Source: Lytechinus pictus (Eukaryota; Echinodermata; Echinoidea; Temnopleuroida; Toxopneustidae). From it: 64,000 nucleotides of DNA. Below, one piece after another: positions 35,846 through 48,404 of this stretch. Numbering within the stretch: position 1 is the first letter of the stretch; every line of letters begins with the position of its first letter. Location of the stretch: the NCBI RefSeq assembly GCF_037042905.1, contig NC_087261.1, forward strand, positions 14,396,217 to 14,460,216, in the 5' to 3' direction. Under the pieces are notes generated by a model that did not search any database, was not told where the DNA came from, and saw only the letters and a list, made by a program, of their open reading frames with translations. The position numbers and the translations under genes were made by a program.

Positions 35846-35955
35846 TCTGTGCAGTCACACCAACGAACAGACCCCAAACCGATCGATAGTATGCCATTGG
35901 AAACAACGTAATAGCTTTGATCGGTTTGAGATCGGTTTGGCTTGTGTGACTGCGG
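35846..35955. repeat. Small MITE with GCAGTCACAC ends
   Basis: GTGCAGTCACACCAACGAAC on the left is inverse to GCTTGTGTGACTGCGGC on the right. Internal CCAAACCGATCGAT and GATCGGTTTGAGATCGGTTT are also inverted. About 110 bp. Confidence 0.65.
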
Positions 35956-37872
35956 CATCATTAGCCAGTTAACGGGTAGACATAATGCGTAAGTATAGTA
36001 AATTTGTCCAATCAAAGTAGGTTACATGTAAATAGTATAACTATAAAAATTTTCCTTGATTTCCTGTTCATTTCCAATACTGGTTCTTTTTCAATTTACT
36101 CAAATCATTCACTCTTGTACCTCGACTTCATATGTGTTGTATATAATGTGTTCTTAAGATTGTTTTATGTATCTATATATGGTTGACACTAGTGTTTCGA
36201 TCACTCAACAGGCTACCCTGGGTATATAAAGAAGACGAATAAAATAAAATACATAAAAGAGGAGTTTTGTCTGGATATAGTAGTATACGTGCAGAAGGAA
36301 AGCATTGTTATAAGATGCACATAAGCACGTACACAAAAATGGTTTCGATAGCTTAATTATCAAACCTGCTTTCGGTCATTTCGTAACTACTACCTGATTT
36401 TTTTTTTGGCATTGATTTATCCTTTTTTTTCCCTCATTTTCCAAATTTTTATGAATTGAATTGATTCAATCCAATAAATTCGTCTACAGATCGTTCATAA
36501 TCAAATGTAATTAGTCATACATGTATCATAATGCAAAGAATTGAAATTTGGGTGTGTACAATGTAATTAAAACACACATAGAGACACCCATACAACAATA
36601 CACGAGAGTGCGATATTATTATATATGATCTATTATACCACATCGACGGGCGACTGTGCTTTGGTTTACTATCGATGCGTCACAATGGGTGGAGAGGCCT
36701 GACCACGCCCACTTCTTGGAATGAAGAATAGTCACCCTCGGAATATATACTCTGATTCATTAATATACCACCACAATAAAAAAAATTGGTCATGCATATT
36801 TACTGTTATTCTATGTGTTTTCTCTCACTCTTTCTATGTCTCTCTCTCTCTCTCGCTCGCTCTCATTATCTCTCTCTCTCACACACACATACACACACAC
36901 ACCCTCCCCACAGACACCCCCCCCCCCCAATCACAGTCATTATGGTGATTGATGACAGTCTATGGTATCTCTCGTCACTTTTTATAGCCGAAAGACGAGA
37001 TCGTTGAGCAAGCCAATAAATCATTCTCCTCGCTTCAATTACAAATTGAGGATGAAGGCAAACGTGATTTGTAAAGGTGCCTTTTACAGCGATCGGTTGA
37101 GTGGCTAATAATAATTATGATAGTTTATGGAAGTGTTGAATCATATCAATATATTGGAATACTTTTCGTGCAAAATCCTTGCTTCCGTCAATCGCCTGAA
37201 CCCTTAATTTTTGTATTTTTGTAATTATTTGTACATTTTGTAATTGTTTGAAGCTCTTTTTTTTTTCTTTTTAAACTTTTTATTCTTCTTTTTCTTTTTG
37301 TAAGCTTTTTTATATAATATATTTGTTATTGTATGTGTTATTTTCATTCTATTCCTATTTCATATTTTATGTATATGTTGTAATATCGATCTTGTGTTGT
37401 TTTTTATTGAGTTTCAGGGCCCCTTTGTAAATCGGTTTGCTAACTGAAAGGGCTAACCTGTTGAAACAAAACGTTAATAAATGAATGAATGAATAAATGA
37501 ATAAATAACTAAATAAATAAATAAGTAAATAAATAAATAAGCAACCCATATTCCAAACAAATATAAATGGATTTGTTACACGATATTTACACAGTTATTG
37601 TATTTTTTATTGAATTGAATTAAATTGAGTTTATTTCCGTTAAAAACAAATAACGATACATATAAAATGATGCATGTGATTTTGACAAATGAAAACGGGA
37701 GGATGGCCCTACTCAGCAGCATCAATCACGGTGTCGCTGGCCTACCTCGGGATCCTCAGGAGTGCAATGTGTGCACAGTCTCCTTGTAAAGTCATTTATC
37801 AACTCATGGGATACGTAATATTTTCACATTCGGTTGGAGTTCCGGGATAAAGAAGAATTTCAGTCCACATTT
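35956..37872. other. Intergenic, microsatellites only
   Basis: Contains a (CT)n/(CA)n tract at about 36839-36902, poly-C at 36919-36929 and an (AAAT)n tract at about 37479-37541. No protein or RNA gene seen. Confidence 0.5.
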
Positions 37873-37881
37873 GTTTGGAAT

Positions 37882-40532
37882 GGTTCTAGGACAACTACCC
37901 CCTGGACAATCACCCCCCGGACAACTACCCCCCGGACAATTACCCCCGAGGACAATTACCCCCCGGACAATTACCCCCCGGACAATTACCCCCCGAGGAC
38001 AACTACCCCCCGGACAACTACCCCCCGGACAATTACCCCCCCAGACAATTACCTTCAGAAAATCCCCCCTTCTCTCCAGCATCAATGTTAGAATTAAGCG
38101 GGACCCATTGTAAGTTTTGGTCGGTGGCACAGGTTTCCGAAATATTTTCTTCTTTATCTTACGTTAATAACTTTTTCTTTCTCTTTTATATTGCTCTTTC
38201 TCCTGTTCTCTCACTTTCTTCTTTTTCCTTTTTTGTTTTTGTTTAGCGGCACCTTCTGCATCATGAAAAATGGGGGGGGGGGCTGCACCCGAAACCTCCC
38301 GTTTGGCTATGCATATATACATCAGAAAATTTGTAAACTGGCCCTCATTCTAAGTTTTCATAGAACAATTGAACACGATTAGTCATAATAATCACAAATG
38401 CTGAATATTTCTGATTCCAACTGATCTGATTTTTTTTTAATATTTATTTTGGGTTTAATTTCAGGTAAGAAATCAGGCAAATAGATAAAACGTAAAAAAG
38501 ACACCTTTATAGGTAGAAATATTGAAAGTCGATAACGCAACTATCAACACTAACACTGTCAAATAGACCTATAAATCTGTTATTTTGAAACAGTTCAACT
38601 AACAAGAAGCTAAGAATTATGAAACAATTTGTGCACATTCCAGATTAAGATGTGGCTTTATAACTTAATACAGTAAGCTAAAAAACTTTATGCAAAGATA
38701 ATACACATAAGAACACCTTGTAAATTTCAAGGTGTTTTTGTGTGTATTATTCTTGGGTGAAAGTAATTAAACATTAAAGTAGGTAATTAAGTACCAAATT
38801 TACTAAATAGTAAACAATATGACATAATCAAATACAGTGTTTTTTCTATACAAATTGGCAATCATGATAGTATACAATTCGTTTAAGGTGCATTTTAAGG
38901 ACGGTTTGTAAGAATTTATGAAGAAGTAAGCCTATGCAAATCAAATAATGCGACCGAGCACCGTGAGCTGAAAATATTGATATTTAGACCATAAAACGGA
39001 CATTTTACAGAGCACTTGAAAAATCAATTTGTAAATTTAAAAATAATGAAAGCTCGATATCCGAGATGAAATATGTTTTGTATATTGACTTCGAAACTTG
39101 ATATTTTAAGCTCCATATCAGCCTATATTGAGCAAGATATCAATCTCATTGAAAAAGCAATGCGAGCGCGAAGCGCGAGCGGAAAATACTTGATATTCCG
39201 GTATGAAAATGGTGAATTTGAGCACTATCTAAAGCATTGTGTATGGAAATTGTGAAGTGGATGTGGAAAGCACTTAATAAATGATGCGAGTGTGAAACGC
39301 GAGCTGATATCTTAATTATTATTTTGACCTAGGACCTGGACATTCTAGGTCTAAGGGCATTTTGTCATCATATGAAAATGATGACAACTTTCTTATTCCT
39401 CTTCCTGAGTGCGATATGAAACATATGAAACTGTGATATTGTCGATATTCTTTTCTGAAAAGGGACAATTTAGTCATTAAGAATTCATGAAAATTTTATT
39501 ATCATATTTATTAATGTAATAAGCCTAAATGAGTGAGTAAAATGTGTTGACACTGAGGCCTGAAAACTGGATATTTTAAGCACTTTTGTAATCATGAATA
39601 GGATTTGTGAGTTGATATATTTTTAACAAAAATGCAAGCGCAAATCGTGAGACGAAATTTTTGGTAAACTGTCATAAAAGGGGGGTTTTAAGTAGTTTGT
39701 TATATAATTTGGCAAATCAAATAATGCGAGCGCATAGTGCAAGCTGCAAGTTATATTCACACCATAAAACAGACATTAAACAGAGCACTTAAAAATCAGT
39801 TTGTAAATCAAACAAAATTATGAATAATGTCCGAGCTGAAATATGCTTTGTAATATCGACTTCAAAACTTGACATTTTAAGCTACATATCAGCCTATTTA
39901 GCAAGATGTGTATCTCATCGAACAGGCTATGCGAGCGCGAGCGAAAAAATTAATATAGTGACATGAAATATATTTTTAAATCATTTTCCAAGTCATCCCC
40001 TGACCTTTTTTTTTCCACCCGTCTCCCTCCTCTTATTTTTCCTCCTTTTTTTCCCCTCCTTTTTCTTTTTTTCTTTCTTTCCCCCTTTTTTCCAATTTTT
40101 TTGCTCTGCCGATAGGGGGGGGGCCGGGCCCCTCGGCCCCCCTGGATCCGCCTATGGATGGAGCTCAATTTTACAGCTTTCTTACGGCGTACGTTTGATT
40201 CTCGAGAATGCCTTGAGTACTTCTTACGTCAAACCAGTAGGTCCATGGTCAAACGTACGGCCGACGTATGACTCTGTGCACCCCTTTGTCTAGGGGGTAA
40301 TTGTCCGGGGGGTAGTTGTCCGGGGGGGTAATTGTCCGGGGGGTAATTGTCCTCGGGGGGTAATTGTCCGGGGGGTAGTTGTCCGGGGGGTAGTTGTCCG
40401 GGGGGTAATTGTCCTCGGGGGGTAGTTGTCCTCAGGGGGTAATTGTCCGGGGGGTAATTGTCCTCGGGGGGTAATTGTCCGGGGGGTAGTTGTCCGGGGG
40501 GTGATTGTCCAGGGGGTATTTGTCCTGATACC
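37882..40532. mobile_element. TU-like foldback transposon with 15-bp tandem-repeat inverted arms
   Basis: The left arm (37882-38057) holds 11 tandem units of the type GGACAACTACCCCCC. The right arm (40291-40532) holds 15 units of the inverse, GGGGGGTAATTGTCC. The outermost 31 bases match in 27 positions when one arm is inverted. Flanking both ends is the direct repeat GTTTGGAAT (37873-37881 and 40533-40541), the probable target duplication. The 2.2-kb core has no transposase frame. It contains two diverged direct copies, about 780 bp apart, of a block with CAGAGCACTT, TTGACTTCGAAACTTGATAT-like sequence and GCGAGCGCGAAGCGCGAGC. The architecture matches the sea urchin TU foldback family as I recall it. 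Confidence 0.85.
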
Positions 40533-40542
40533 GTTTGGAATG

Positions 40543-41790
40543 TTAGGTTTTATGTTCCTTGTTTGATATTCAAGAGAATAAAAAGGTGACGAAATAATTC
40601 GTTGGAATATTTTGATCTATTCGATTGTAAATGCTTTTCACTACCGCGTGTACAAGATTTGTAACAGGTGCTCAAGAAAAATGTGTTCTGAGTTTGTAGG
40701 GTTTACGTAATTGGTAAGGCACTCGCACGATTTTGGCGCAAAGTTGCCGTAACTAATCGGACCCCAAATGTCAGAGCAGCATAACTCAACCAATCAACAC
40801 TATGTATAGTAAAGATACAAACCGTTCATCAGGTTTGGCGCCACTTAGATGGGCGGGGGGGGGGGGCTAATGCCTTTATGATTTCAAGTAATAAAAAAGT
40901 AAATATTGAAAAAGCAAAGGAACGATATATAAAGTATTGAAAAGAGTTAAAGAGGGGCTGCAGAACGTATGATTAATGTAATTTTCATTAACAGAAAAAA
41001 CTGTATCCCCTCCCCCGCCTCCGCCCCCACCCCTATATCAATTACCCTGGTGAGACCCCAGGTGTTTTATTATATATAATGACGAATAGTTGCATTCATT
41101 GACCCATTCAGCGCTTTCAGCACGCAATTTTACCCAACGCACCCAGACAGATCTATATAGAGGCTACCGTTATTTTGTTCGATTTGCACGAAATGATTAA
41201 GATCAGGTCTAGTCAGATCTTTTAATAGTCAGACAGTAGTCATAATATTCCCACCTTCTTCTTGTGCCTGACTGCATACCAGGATTCCACACTGGGTAAT
41301 CGAACTTTCTGACTTTCGCAGACGTCGACGGGACTCGTGTACCTAACAGTTGGATTAATAAAGCTTTACCTTTAAGACCGGTTGTGCGAGGAGTTATGCA
41401 TTAGTTGAAGAGGTAATCGGTGTCTTGTGGATTTTCGCTCGCACAGGTGTGACAATTATTAGAGGAAGAGAAATAGCCGCCATGAATGTTGTGATTTAAC
41501 TTACTGAAGGACTGATTTCATCGCTGTGTCCATCGCAGGAGCAGTTTGTGGGTAGGATCAGAAATGATGCCTTGAATGGTAGCCGTATAGTTATTTCAGT
41601 TGTCGCTACGGTGAAATCTATAAAGATTGTTGTTTTTATCTCTTCATATCAATCTCCTTGTTTGATTCTGTTCTTACCACCGGTCTACGGGTTAATTGAC
41701 ACTTTCGGCTTGTTCTCTTGTGAAATTATAATAATCTAATAAAGGAAAGTATCGTTTTTGTTAAGCGCAGTACAATTAAAATTGATAAAC
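40543..41790 (+). other. Region upstream of the first GPCR exon
   Basis: Contains poly-G at 40853-40866 and pyrimidine-rich stretches. 41300-41790 may be 5'UTR or promoter of the downstream receptor. Stops precede the ATG in frame. No TATA box or initiator is claimed. Confidence 0.35.
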
Positions 41791-42969
41791 ATGAATGGCA
41801 TGAATGAAGATGCTCCCAAAAACTCATTTCAAGATGTCGAAATGAGGCCGACATCGGCAATGACGTCCGGCGTGATTACAAGTACTTTGTCCGAATACGA
41901 CGTCGGCAACAGTACAGATATCATGGTCGTCACGATAGCTATGAGGAACTCAACATTACATTCGACATCGAATGCCTCAACGACGATGGACGTGTCAACG
42001 ATGAACCTTTCGACGTCGGGCCCGTATATTCCAGATGAGTTCGTACTGCCTAATCGAATATTCTTTGCTCCTTTGATATCGCTGACCCTCCTCATCGGAA
42101 TCGTCGCGAACATCCTTGCCATCGTCGCCACGCGCCATGCCATCAGAATCTACCGAACTCATCGAAGTCGAAAAGTGACCATTGCTAGCTATTTAATTCA
42201 ATGTCTCATGATGGTTGACCTCAGCGCCGTGGTCGTTTTCTTTGTACGCGGAATGTTCTATAATTTGTACGATGACGCATATTTCAAGTGCGACCTGAAT
42301 TCGGTGACAAATTATTTTTTCTCGTGGGCGGCGGGGTTCGTCAACGCCGTCATGTGCTTCGAGCGGTGCGTGGCATTGACCGCCCCGTTCTACTACCATA
42401 GCAACGCGACCATTACCAAGGCGAAAGTCGGCGTCATCGTCGTACTCCTTCTCGCCTTCATCACCGCGATGCTACCTATCTTCGGCTTCGGGTCGTACAA
42501 GGTCCTAATCGCCGGCACCTACTACTGCATCGGACCTGGAGATTTCACTCTCGACGAGACGGGTTACGATTACCACTTCGGCATTCTCTTCCTTGTAACC
42601 GGCATTGGTATCCTCATCTTCATCCACACATGCAACGTCATCGTCATAACGAAAATAATGGAGATTCGAAGTCGATCGCTGTCCTTGAGGAGACACAAAT
42701 CGAAAGACGCGAACGACGGGTTGAGTACGAAGTCGGCACGGTCGACGAAAGAGGAAACGTCGACGTTCGTGAATGGGACAATTGAAACGACGTCGTCGAG
42801 TAGCATGGCTGGGAATAACGATGCCGTTAATGGTGAAGTTGGGCATCGTTCACCTTTACGTGGTGGCCGACGACCTCGGGTGAAGAAGCCAGGGAAGACA
42901 GAGATCAACGTCGCCAAGCAGATCATCGTTATCTCCATCGTATTCACCATCTCCTGGTTGCCATTCTAT
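41791..42969 (+). CDS. Class A GPCR exon, prostanoid-receptor-like, TM1-TM6 (393 codons); last exon not located
   Basis: This is a single exon starting at ATG 41791 (a second in-frame ATG lies at 41800) and ending at the GTAAGT donor after SWLPFY. The N-terminus (1-88) is Ser/Thr-rich with N-glycosylation sites N40, N53, N61 and N72. TM1 is about 90-113 and TM2 about 132-153. C167 and C246 can form the TM3-ECL2 disulfide. TM3 carries ERC (191-193) in place of DRY. TM4 is about 212-232 and TM5 about 262-286. ICL3 is long (about 287-372), basic and Ser-rich. TM6 is about 373-393. ERCVALTAPFYYH and LPIFGFGSY with a nearby GTYYC resemble prostanoid receptors (EP3, FP, TP type) at TM3-ECL2, but TM6 has the generic SWLPF. 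Codons are GC- and CpG-rich. TM7 is missing here; see the exon at 61921. It could be another orphan class A receptor. The reading frame is intact. Confidence 0.85.
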
Positions 42970-43075
42970 GTAAGTAATTTAGATAATTTCCCGAAACTTC
43001 ATAGGACCAATTTATTGATTTATCAAAATATATAAACGTTATCGAAACTTACCATGCAATGACATGGCAATATGT

Positions 43076-43260
43076 GCCGTGGCCGAGTGGTTTAAGGCGC
43101 CTGACTATATACATGTAAAGTCCGGGGTTCGATCCCCGGCCGCGGCATCTATGCCCGTGAGCAAGGTATTTAATTGACAATGCTCTTTTATCCTGCATTT
43201 AAAAATTAATTAGTGAAAATGCTATACGCATTCTTGGTATCTGGGTGTACACTTGTTTAA
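43076..43260 (+). mobile_element. tRNA(Ser/Leu)-type SINE or tRNA pseudogene
   Basis: 43076-43147 folds as a degenerate tRNA. A 7-bp acceptor stem pairs GCCGTGG with CCGCGGC. The D-arm GGCCGAGTGGTTTAAGGC is of Ser/Leu type, and the T-arm is CCGGGGTTCGATCCCCGG. The anticodon arm is broken (about 12-base loop, no variable arm), so it is not a functional tRNA. The following TATGCCCGTGAGCAAGGTAT resembles the body of tRNA-derived SINEs in marine deuterostomes. Confidence 0.75.
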
Positions 43261-43311
43261 TTTTTTTTTTTAATGGCATGGATTTGTGTCGTTGCGGGTT
43301 GGTGTACCAGG

Positions 43312-43520
43312 TCACACTGTTAAAATAACTTATAACAGTAGTTTAAACATTTTAAACAAGTGTTTAAAATCTTAAACAACAAAGTTTAAATTCAAATATT
43401 TAATTATCAATAATCTAAGCATGGTTGTTTAAGATTTTATACACTTGTTTAAACTGTTTAAACAACTACTGTGCGATTCACATAGTAAACAGCGTTGTTT
43501 GAATTATTTCTAACAGTGCA
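43312..43520. repeat. MITE with CACTGTTA ends
   Basis: TCACACTGTTAAAATAACTT on the left is inverse to GAATTATTTCTAACAGTGCA on the right. TTTAAACAAGTGTTTAAAAT and ACACTTGTTTAAACTGTTTA form an inner inverted pair. About 210 bp. Confidence 0.7.
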
Positions 43521-46129
43521 CGCACGCCCTTTTCATATCAAACCATGTTACTATTTCCATAATTAAGGTTTTGGGCCATATACTTCTTTTTTCCAGTCAT
43601 CATTTTCCCCAATTAATTCAACATTCATAAAAAAAAAACGTATGGAGTCTTCATGCTCATCGTATCTTTCTTTGTCTGAATTCATACATTTGGACAGCTC
43701 TTCACTAGCTATAAAATTAAATAATTCGTAATTGGGGGAATTTTGGGGCACCTTGCACTCCAGAAAGAATCAAAGAATCTACGATTCTACGTTGGACTGC
43801 CTGATTTAACCACTTTGCTTCCGACAACTTAACTATAAAGCAAATTGTATATCGATTATTTCATCTGGTCATATTCTAAGGGTTTTTATCCGTGAGTGAT
43901 TGTTATTTTATGATGGCTTCCGCAATTTCGAAAACTACAATTGTCTTCATTCGTGTTAGCTATGGTTTTCTCCATGCTATAACAAGGAGAAATCTGGACA
44001 CAATGGAAAATAAAATCTAACATATCACGTTGTCTGGATGATCATGCACAATATACCCTGAAGTTACGATATGAAAGTAAATATGAATTCTGCCAACTGA
44101 AATGAACTGAGGTTTAGACCACTGGTATTTAGATTGGTCTATAGTATCAGGAAATTACAGTAGACCCTCGTAATGTAAATTGACTCTGCACTTTGTTGAA
44201 GCAAGATTGAAGGTCATAATAGTTGTTCCTGTGGAACTATGCAATTTCCTTTTTGATAAATAGTAATTAATGCATATTCGAATGAATTCACCATGCTTTG
44301 TGGCAATTTGCTCATTCATCGTGACAGTTTTTTTTATTCATGACTTCACTTGCTTCGAAACGCATCGATATTGCGTTGTGGGTGGCTCTGTTGTTATGTA
44401 TGTGCCGTGGTTACCATGGTTTCATACCCCTACGTATAAGAGCTCGATGGAGCCTGATCAAGCACGTCTCCGAAGGGGGTGTACGGGGTAGTCGTGCCCC
44501 CCTGTTTTCACTGAAATAGCGCCCCCCCCCCCTCCATCACAAATAGTATCTTAATTATGTTTTTTTCTACTAGATTGCAAACTTGGTGACCCTAACACCA
44601 TGCATTGCGATTTCGTGGGATTTATTTTTTGTCCCACATGGCGAACGGGGGGCGGGGTTGGCACGTTACCCATCCCACCTACCAATTCCTTGCCATGCGC
44701 TACGATTCCGTGAGATTTTAGGTCCCTTTTGGAGGGCACCACGTCCACCCCTCCCCCCAACGGGATGGTCGACCATGCTTAGCCTATATATCCCCTCGTA
44801 GACATAGTTAAGATAACAAAAACTCCTTTACCCTGTCCATTTATCCCGAGCAAGTTGCCTCTAGACTTTAGTTATCCCATGCACATAACCATGACTATCT
44901 TACAAAATAGGCCTATAATAGGAAATAGGAAGTCATTAGATCAGAAGTCAATATCCTTCCTATTCATTAGTTTGCGGAATCAAACCCGTTTTAAACACGC
45001 TAATATGGTCTGAGTGTTCAGACTACCGGGGCTGAATTGGATCTTGTACTGTATCTGTCTCGAAACCAGGTAACTTCTTGTGCAAGCTATATTGATGATA
45101 TTAGCAAGTGAGAATGGTGCTAGACTTGACCCGTGGTCCTCTCGGCGATTGATGTTTCAATTAGGGTCTGTTTGGTTGCAGACTATATACCTATCAGTTT
45201 AAATGGTATATCGATTGATATGTTCAGACTTTGTTTTCATATTTATTTCGTATCTATTTTTATTTATTTATTGGTATATACATAAGAGTTGATCAGCAGC
45301 ACATATACTGAAAAGGTCAATTCACAAAAAATCATGAATTACAATATAACAAAGCAAATAGAGAGTCTATATAAACCTAGCCAATATTAGGCAATCAGTA
45401 AATTTGCATGTTTGTTCGGTGAAAAGATGTTTCCACGGTATAATAAATTCGCAACGTATTAACTTGGCACTGTCTTCGGTTACATTTAACCAAACAAACC
45501 TTCTTTACACATTAATTGGGTAAACGGTTTTAGAGATTGTACATAATAATACAAAAGAGAATTCGGCATGAGGATTCAAATTCATTGAAATAAAAGGTAA
45601 AATAATTAAAATGTGGCATTCTAACTTTTTTCATTTTCACCAAAGAAGTGATCATAGTGATAGGCCCATGCAAACTGAAAACGAGCGTTATTTTTTGAGT
45701 GAGTAGATAACTGAAAACGTCACACTTTTTCTTTTTTCTGCTTTTCTTCCCTCAAATTCATCCTTATCCTTAAGTCCTCATTATCCTTTCAATCAACTTA
45801 TGTTGTTGTTGTTGTCTGTTTGTTTGGTTGGTTTTTTTTTGCTGGGCCCTCCGCTTCAGCTTTTCCCTATCATCATGATCATCTCAATCTTAATCTTAAT
45901 ATTAAATCTTAATCTTCTTCTTCGCAATGACCATTATTTTCCTTCTCCTTTTAATTGTCATTGGTTTTTTTTTTATTCCTTTCTCTGGATAAAAGCGACT
46001 GAATCATACTTTAAAACAACACCATTGGTTTTTTTTCAACGCGATTAGATTTTTTTGTGTTTTCTAGTAGTATCCATGGTCATACTGTCATTGTTTCATA
46101 TTGCATTGGGTTTATATTTTATCGATCTG
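43521..46129. other. Downstream of the first GPCR exon; no exon or gene recognised
   Basis: I looked for an 'ag' acceptor followed by a TM7-like NxxIDP frame and found none. Poly-C at 44521-44531 and the 44590-44770 segment with repeated CATGCGCTACGATTCCGTGA-like blocks are repeat-type sequence. Confidence 0.5.
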
Positions 46130-46274
46130 GGGTCCGTTGCAAAAAGAGTTGCGTTTAAACGCAAGTAAAAAAATCAATCGCAAGTCCAAAATGCGCGCTG
46201 TTGATTGGTTGAAAATCAAGTTGCGCATGATTTTTAGAGTTGCGTTTGATTGCAACTCTTTCTGCAACGGACCC
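46130..46274. repeat. Small MITE with GGGTCCGTTGCA ends
   Basis: Left GGGTCCGTTGCAAAAAGAGT and right ACTCTTTCTGCAACGGACCC are inverse with one mismatch. TTGCGTTTAAACGCAA forms a perfect internal palindrome. The 145-bp hairpin element is reminiscent of family B in layout. Confidence 0.8.
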
Positions 46275-46576
46275 TGTCATATATTTGTTTTCACAAGAAT
46301 TTACCCCAAAAATATTTATCATTGTTTTGTGGTAAATCTATAACCTTGACCACACGTGACTATATAATTCTCTGTGGTATCGTATATACCATTACCATCA
46401 AGGATGGCTGTAATAATAAACAATAGCCACTTGTAATAATAATCTGTCTATTGATCATATTGCATTAAGTATATTATCGTCTGGGTTGTTATACAATATT
46501 TACTATTCCTATTTTTATTATCGTAGTTATTTTCATATTTGATTTTTATTGTTTTATTGGCCTCATTATACCAGTC

Positions 46577-46610
<34 letters not shown>

Positions 46611-46673
46611 AAGTAGTAGTAGTAGACGAAGAAGAAGAAGAAGAAGAAAAAGAAAAAGAAAAAGAAGAAGAAG
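46577..46673. repeat. GTA and GAA trinucleotide microsatellite
   Basis: (GTA)n at about 46577-46625 runs into (GAA)n to about 46673. Poly-tyrosine and poly-phenylalanine frames on the minus strand are artefacts. Confidence 0.9.
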
Positions 46674-47829
46674 AACTGAAAAAATAATGGTAGATTTTTT
46701 TCTTGTGAAGTAATTTTAAATAATAACTTTGAATTCAAAATTAGCCAAAGGAGATGAAATATATTTTTCGGTGTTCCAATTTTGATAAAAAGGGAGTGAT
46801 GTTTGTTTTTCCCCGATAAAATGTTTTCATTTTCAGTCTCTATTTCACTTCATTTTCATATTCATCATAAATTGTAATACAAAAGATATTTTGTACAACT
46901 GTGCCCATCTCCTCCTCACCCCCTTCCCGTCTAAAATTTAAACTTGAATCATTATTTCATTATTTTTATCAAATAAAATGGTTTGTTTCCCTTACTTCAG
47001 GTGGAATAATTCGTCATATAAGTATATCAGTTGATTAAATTTCCTTGAAATTTTGTTTCAAGTTAAAGTTTACTCCCAGTCATGCAAAACATCATACTAT
47101 ATCATGATGATCGTCAACTTCCCTTGTCATGGTGGCCCCCGCGTTGGCCTTTTCGTACTGACGACATTTCCTATACAACTTCCGTGCTATCCATTTTAGG
47201 TGTTGTTTTACAGATGTTTTGCGACCGCACTAATTTTTTTGTTGGCCCACTTCAGCCATAATGATGAAAATTGTATATTTTTTGTCATTATTTTCCGCAT
47301 TTTAAATTCATAACATTTCGTCCCTTCTGTACACTGTATAATAGAAAATGAAAACTGAATTGTATTTTTTTTCTTTTGTATTTTTTATCCTTGTAAAATT
47401 GAAGATTTGTTTAATGTAGAAATGAAATATGGGATTATTGTGTTAGTCATCGCAGAAAAAAAATTGTTTCAACTGTCTTAAAAAAAAAACATCCCCATGT
47501 TTTTTTCAACAAGACGTTACTCTAAACGAAAATAAGTTTCTTGAAGAACCTATCCAGATTGAAAATTTTAAAGAAATTGCTCTTGTCTAAAGGCCAAATG
47601 GCGAACTGAACAAAAAAGGATGTGAATGATTGAAGAAAACACAAGTCAAATAAATATAAATCTCAATAGTTCAACAGAATCAGATATAATGTCACAATTT
47701 TCATGAAAAGTGATATGAATAACGCAGGCCGTATACGAACGAAAGAGTCTCTGATACCATTCAATCGCTGCTGCTGTCCCCTGATAAAAAGAAAGCAACT
47801 CTGATGTTTGTTTTTTAAAGAAAAAAACC
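46674..47829. other. Intergenic, no gene recognised
   Basis: AT-rich sequence without supported features. Confidence 0.45.
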
Positions 47830-48404
47830 CAGAAAATTGTTGATTTAAATCGATAAAGAAAATTCAGACAAGCATAACGCTGCAAATTTCATCAAATTCG
47901 GATGTAAAATAAGAAAGTTATGGCATTTTAAGGTTTCGCTTATTTTTCACGAAACAGTTATATGCACAACTCAGTGATATGCAAATGAGAGTCGATGATG
48001 TCCCTCACTCATTATTTCTTTTGTTTTAATTATACAATATTTCAATTTTTACAGATCTGACAATAAGGACCAACTTAACTTATCCATAAACTGTTAACAT
48101 ATAGTGGTAATTCCACATGTTCAGGGAGGAATAAAATTTGGTTTCACATGTCAATTTAGGAGAAAATTAGAATTTTTCATATTTCTTATAATGATGTACA
48201 AAAGAAATAAAAAGTGGATAACGTCATCAGTCTGCTCATTTGCATACCAACCAGAATGTGCATATAACTGTTTTGTGAAATTAAGAGAAACTTTAAAATG
48301 TCATAACTTTCTTATTCAACATCTGATTTTGATGAAATTGTTAATGTTATACTTGTTGGATTTTTCTCCTTTTATTCAAATCAAGTTTGGGATAGACTTG
48401 TCCT
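47830..48404. mobile_element. MITE family A copy 4
   Basis: The left terminus is eroded, but AATTCAGACAAGCATAACGC and GGATGTAAAATAAGAAAGTT are present. The right side GATAGACTTGTCCT is followed by TTAA at 48405-48408. AATGCAAATGAGAGTCGATG-type and CATTTGCATACCAACCAG blocks match the other copies. Confidence 0.75.

Noticed and set aside
35626-36015. 129-codon minus-strand frame
   Set aside because: It crosses a small MITE (35846-35955) and has no recognisable domain.
37834-38113. Pro/Thr-rich open frames over the 15-bp repeats
   Set aside because: The repeat unit is a multiple of three, so any frame stays open. It belongs to the foldback arm.
43076-43147. Functional tRNA-Ser or tRNA-Leu gene
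   Set aside because: Acceptor and T arms are good but the anticodon arm is broken and there is no variable arm. A SINE-like body follows.
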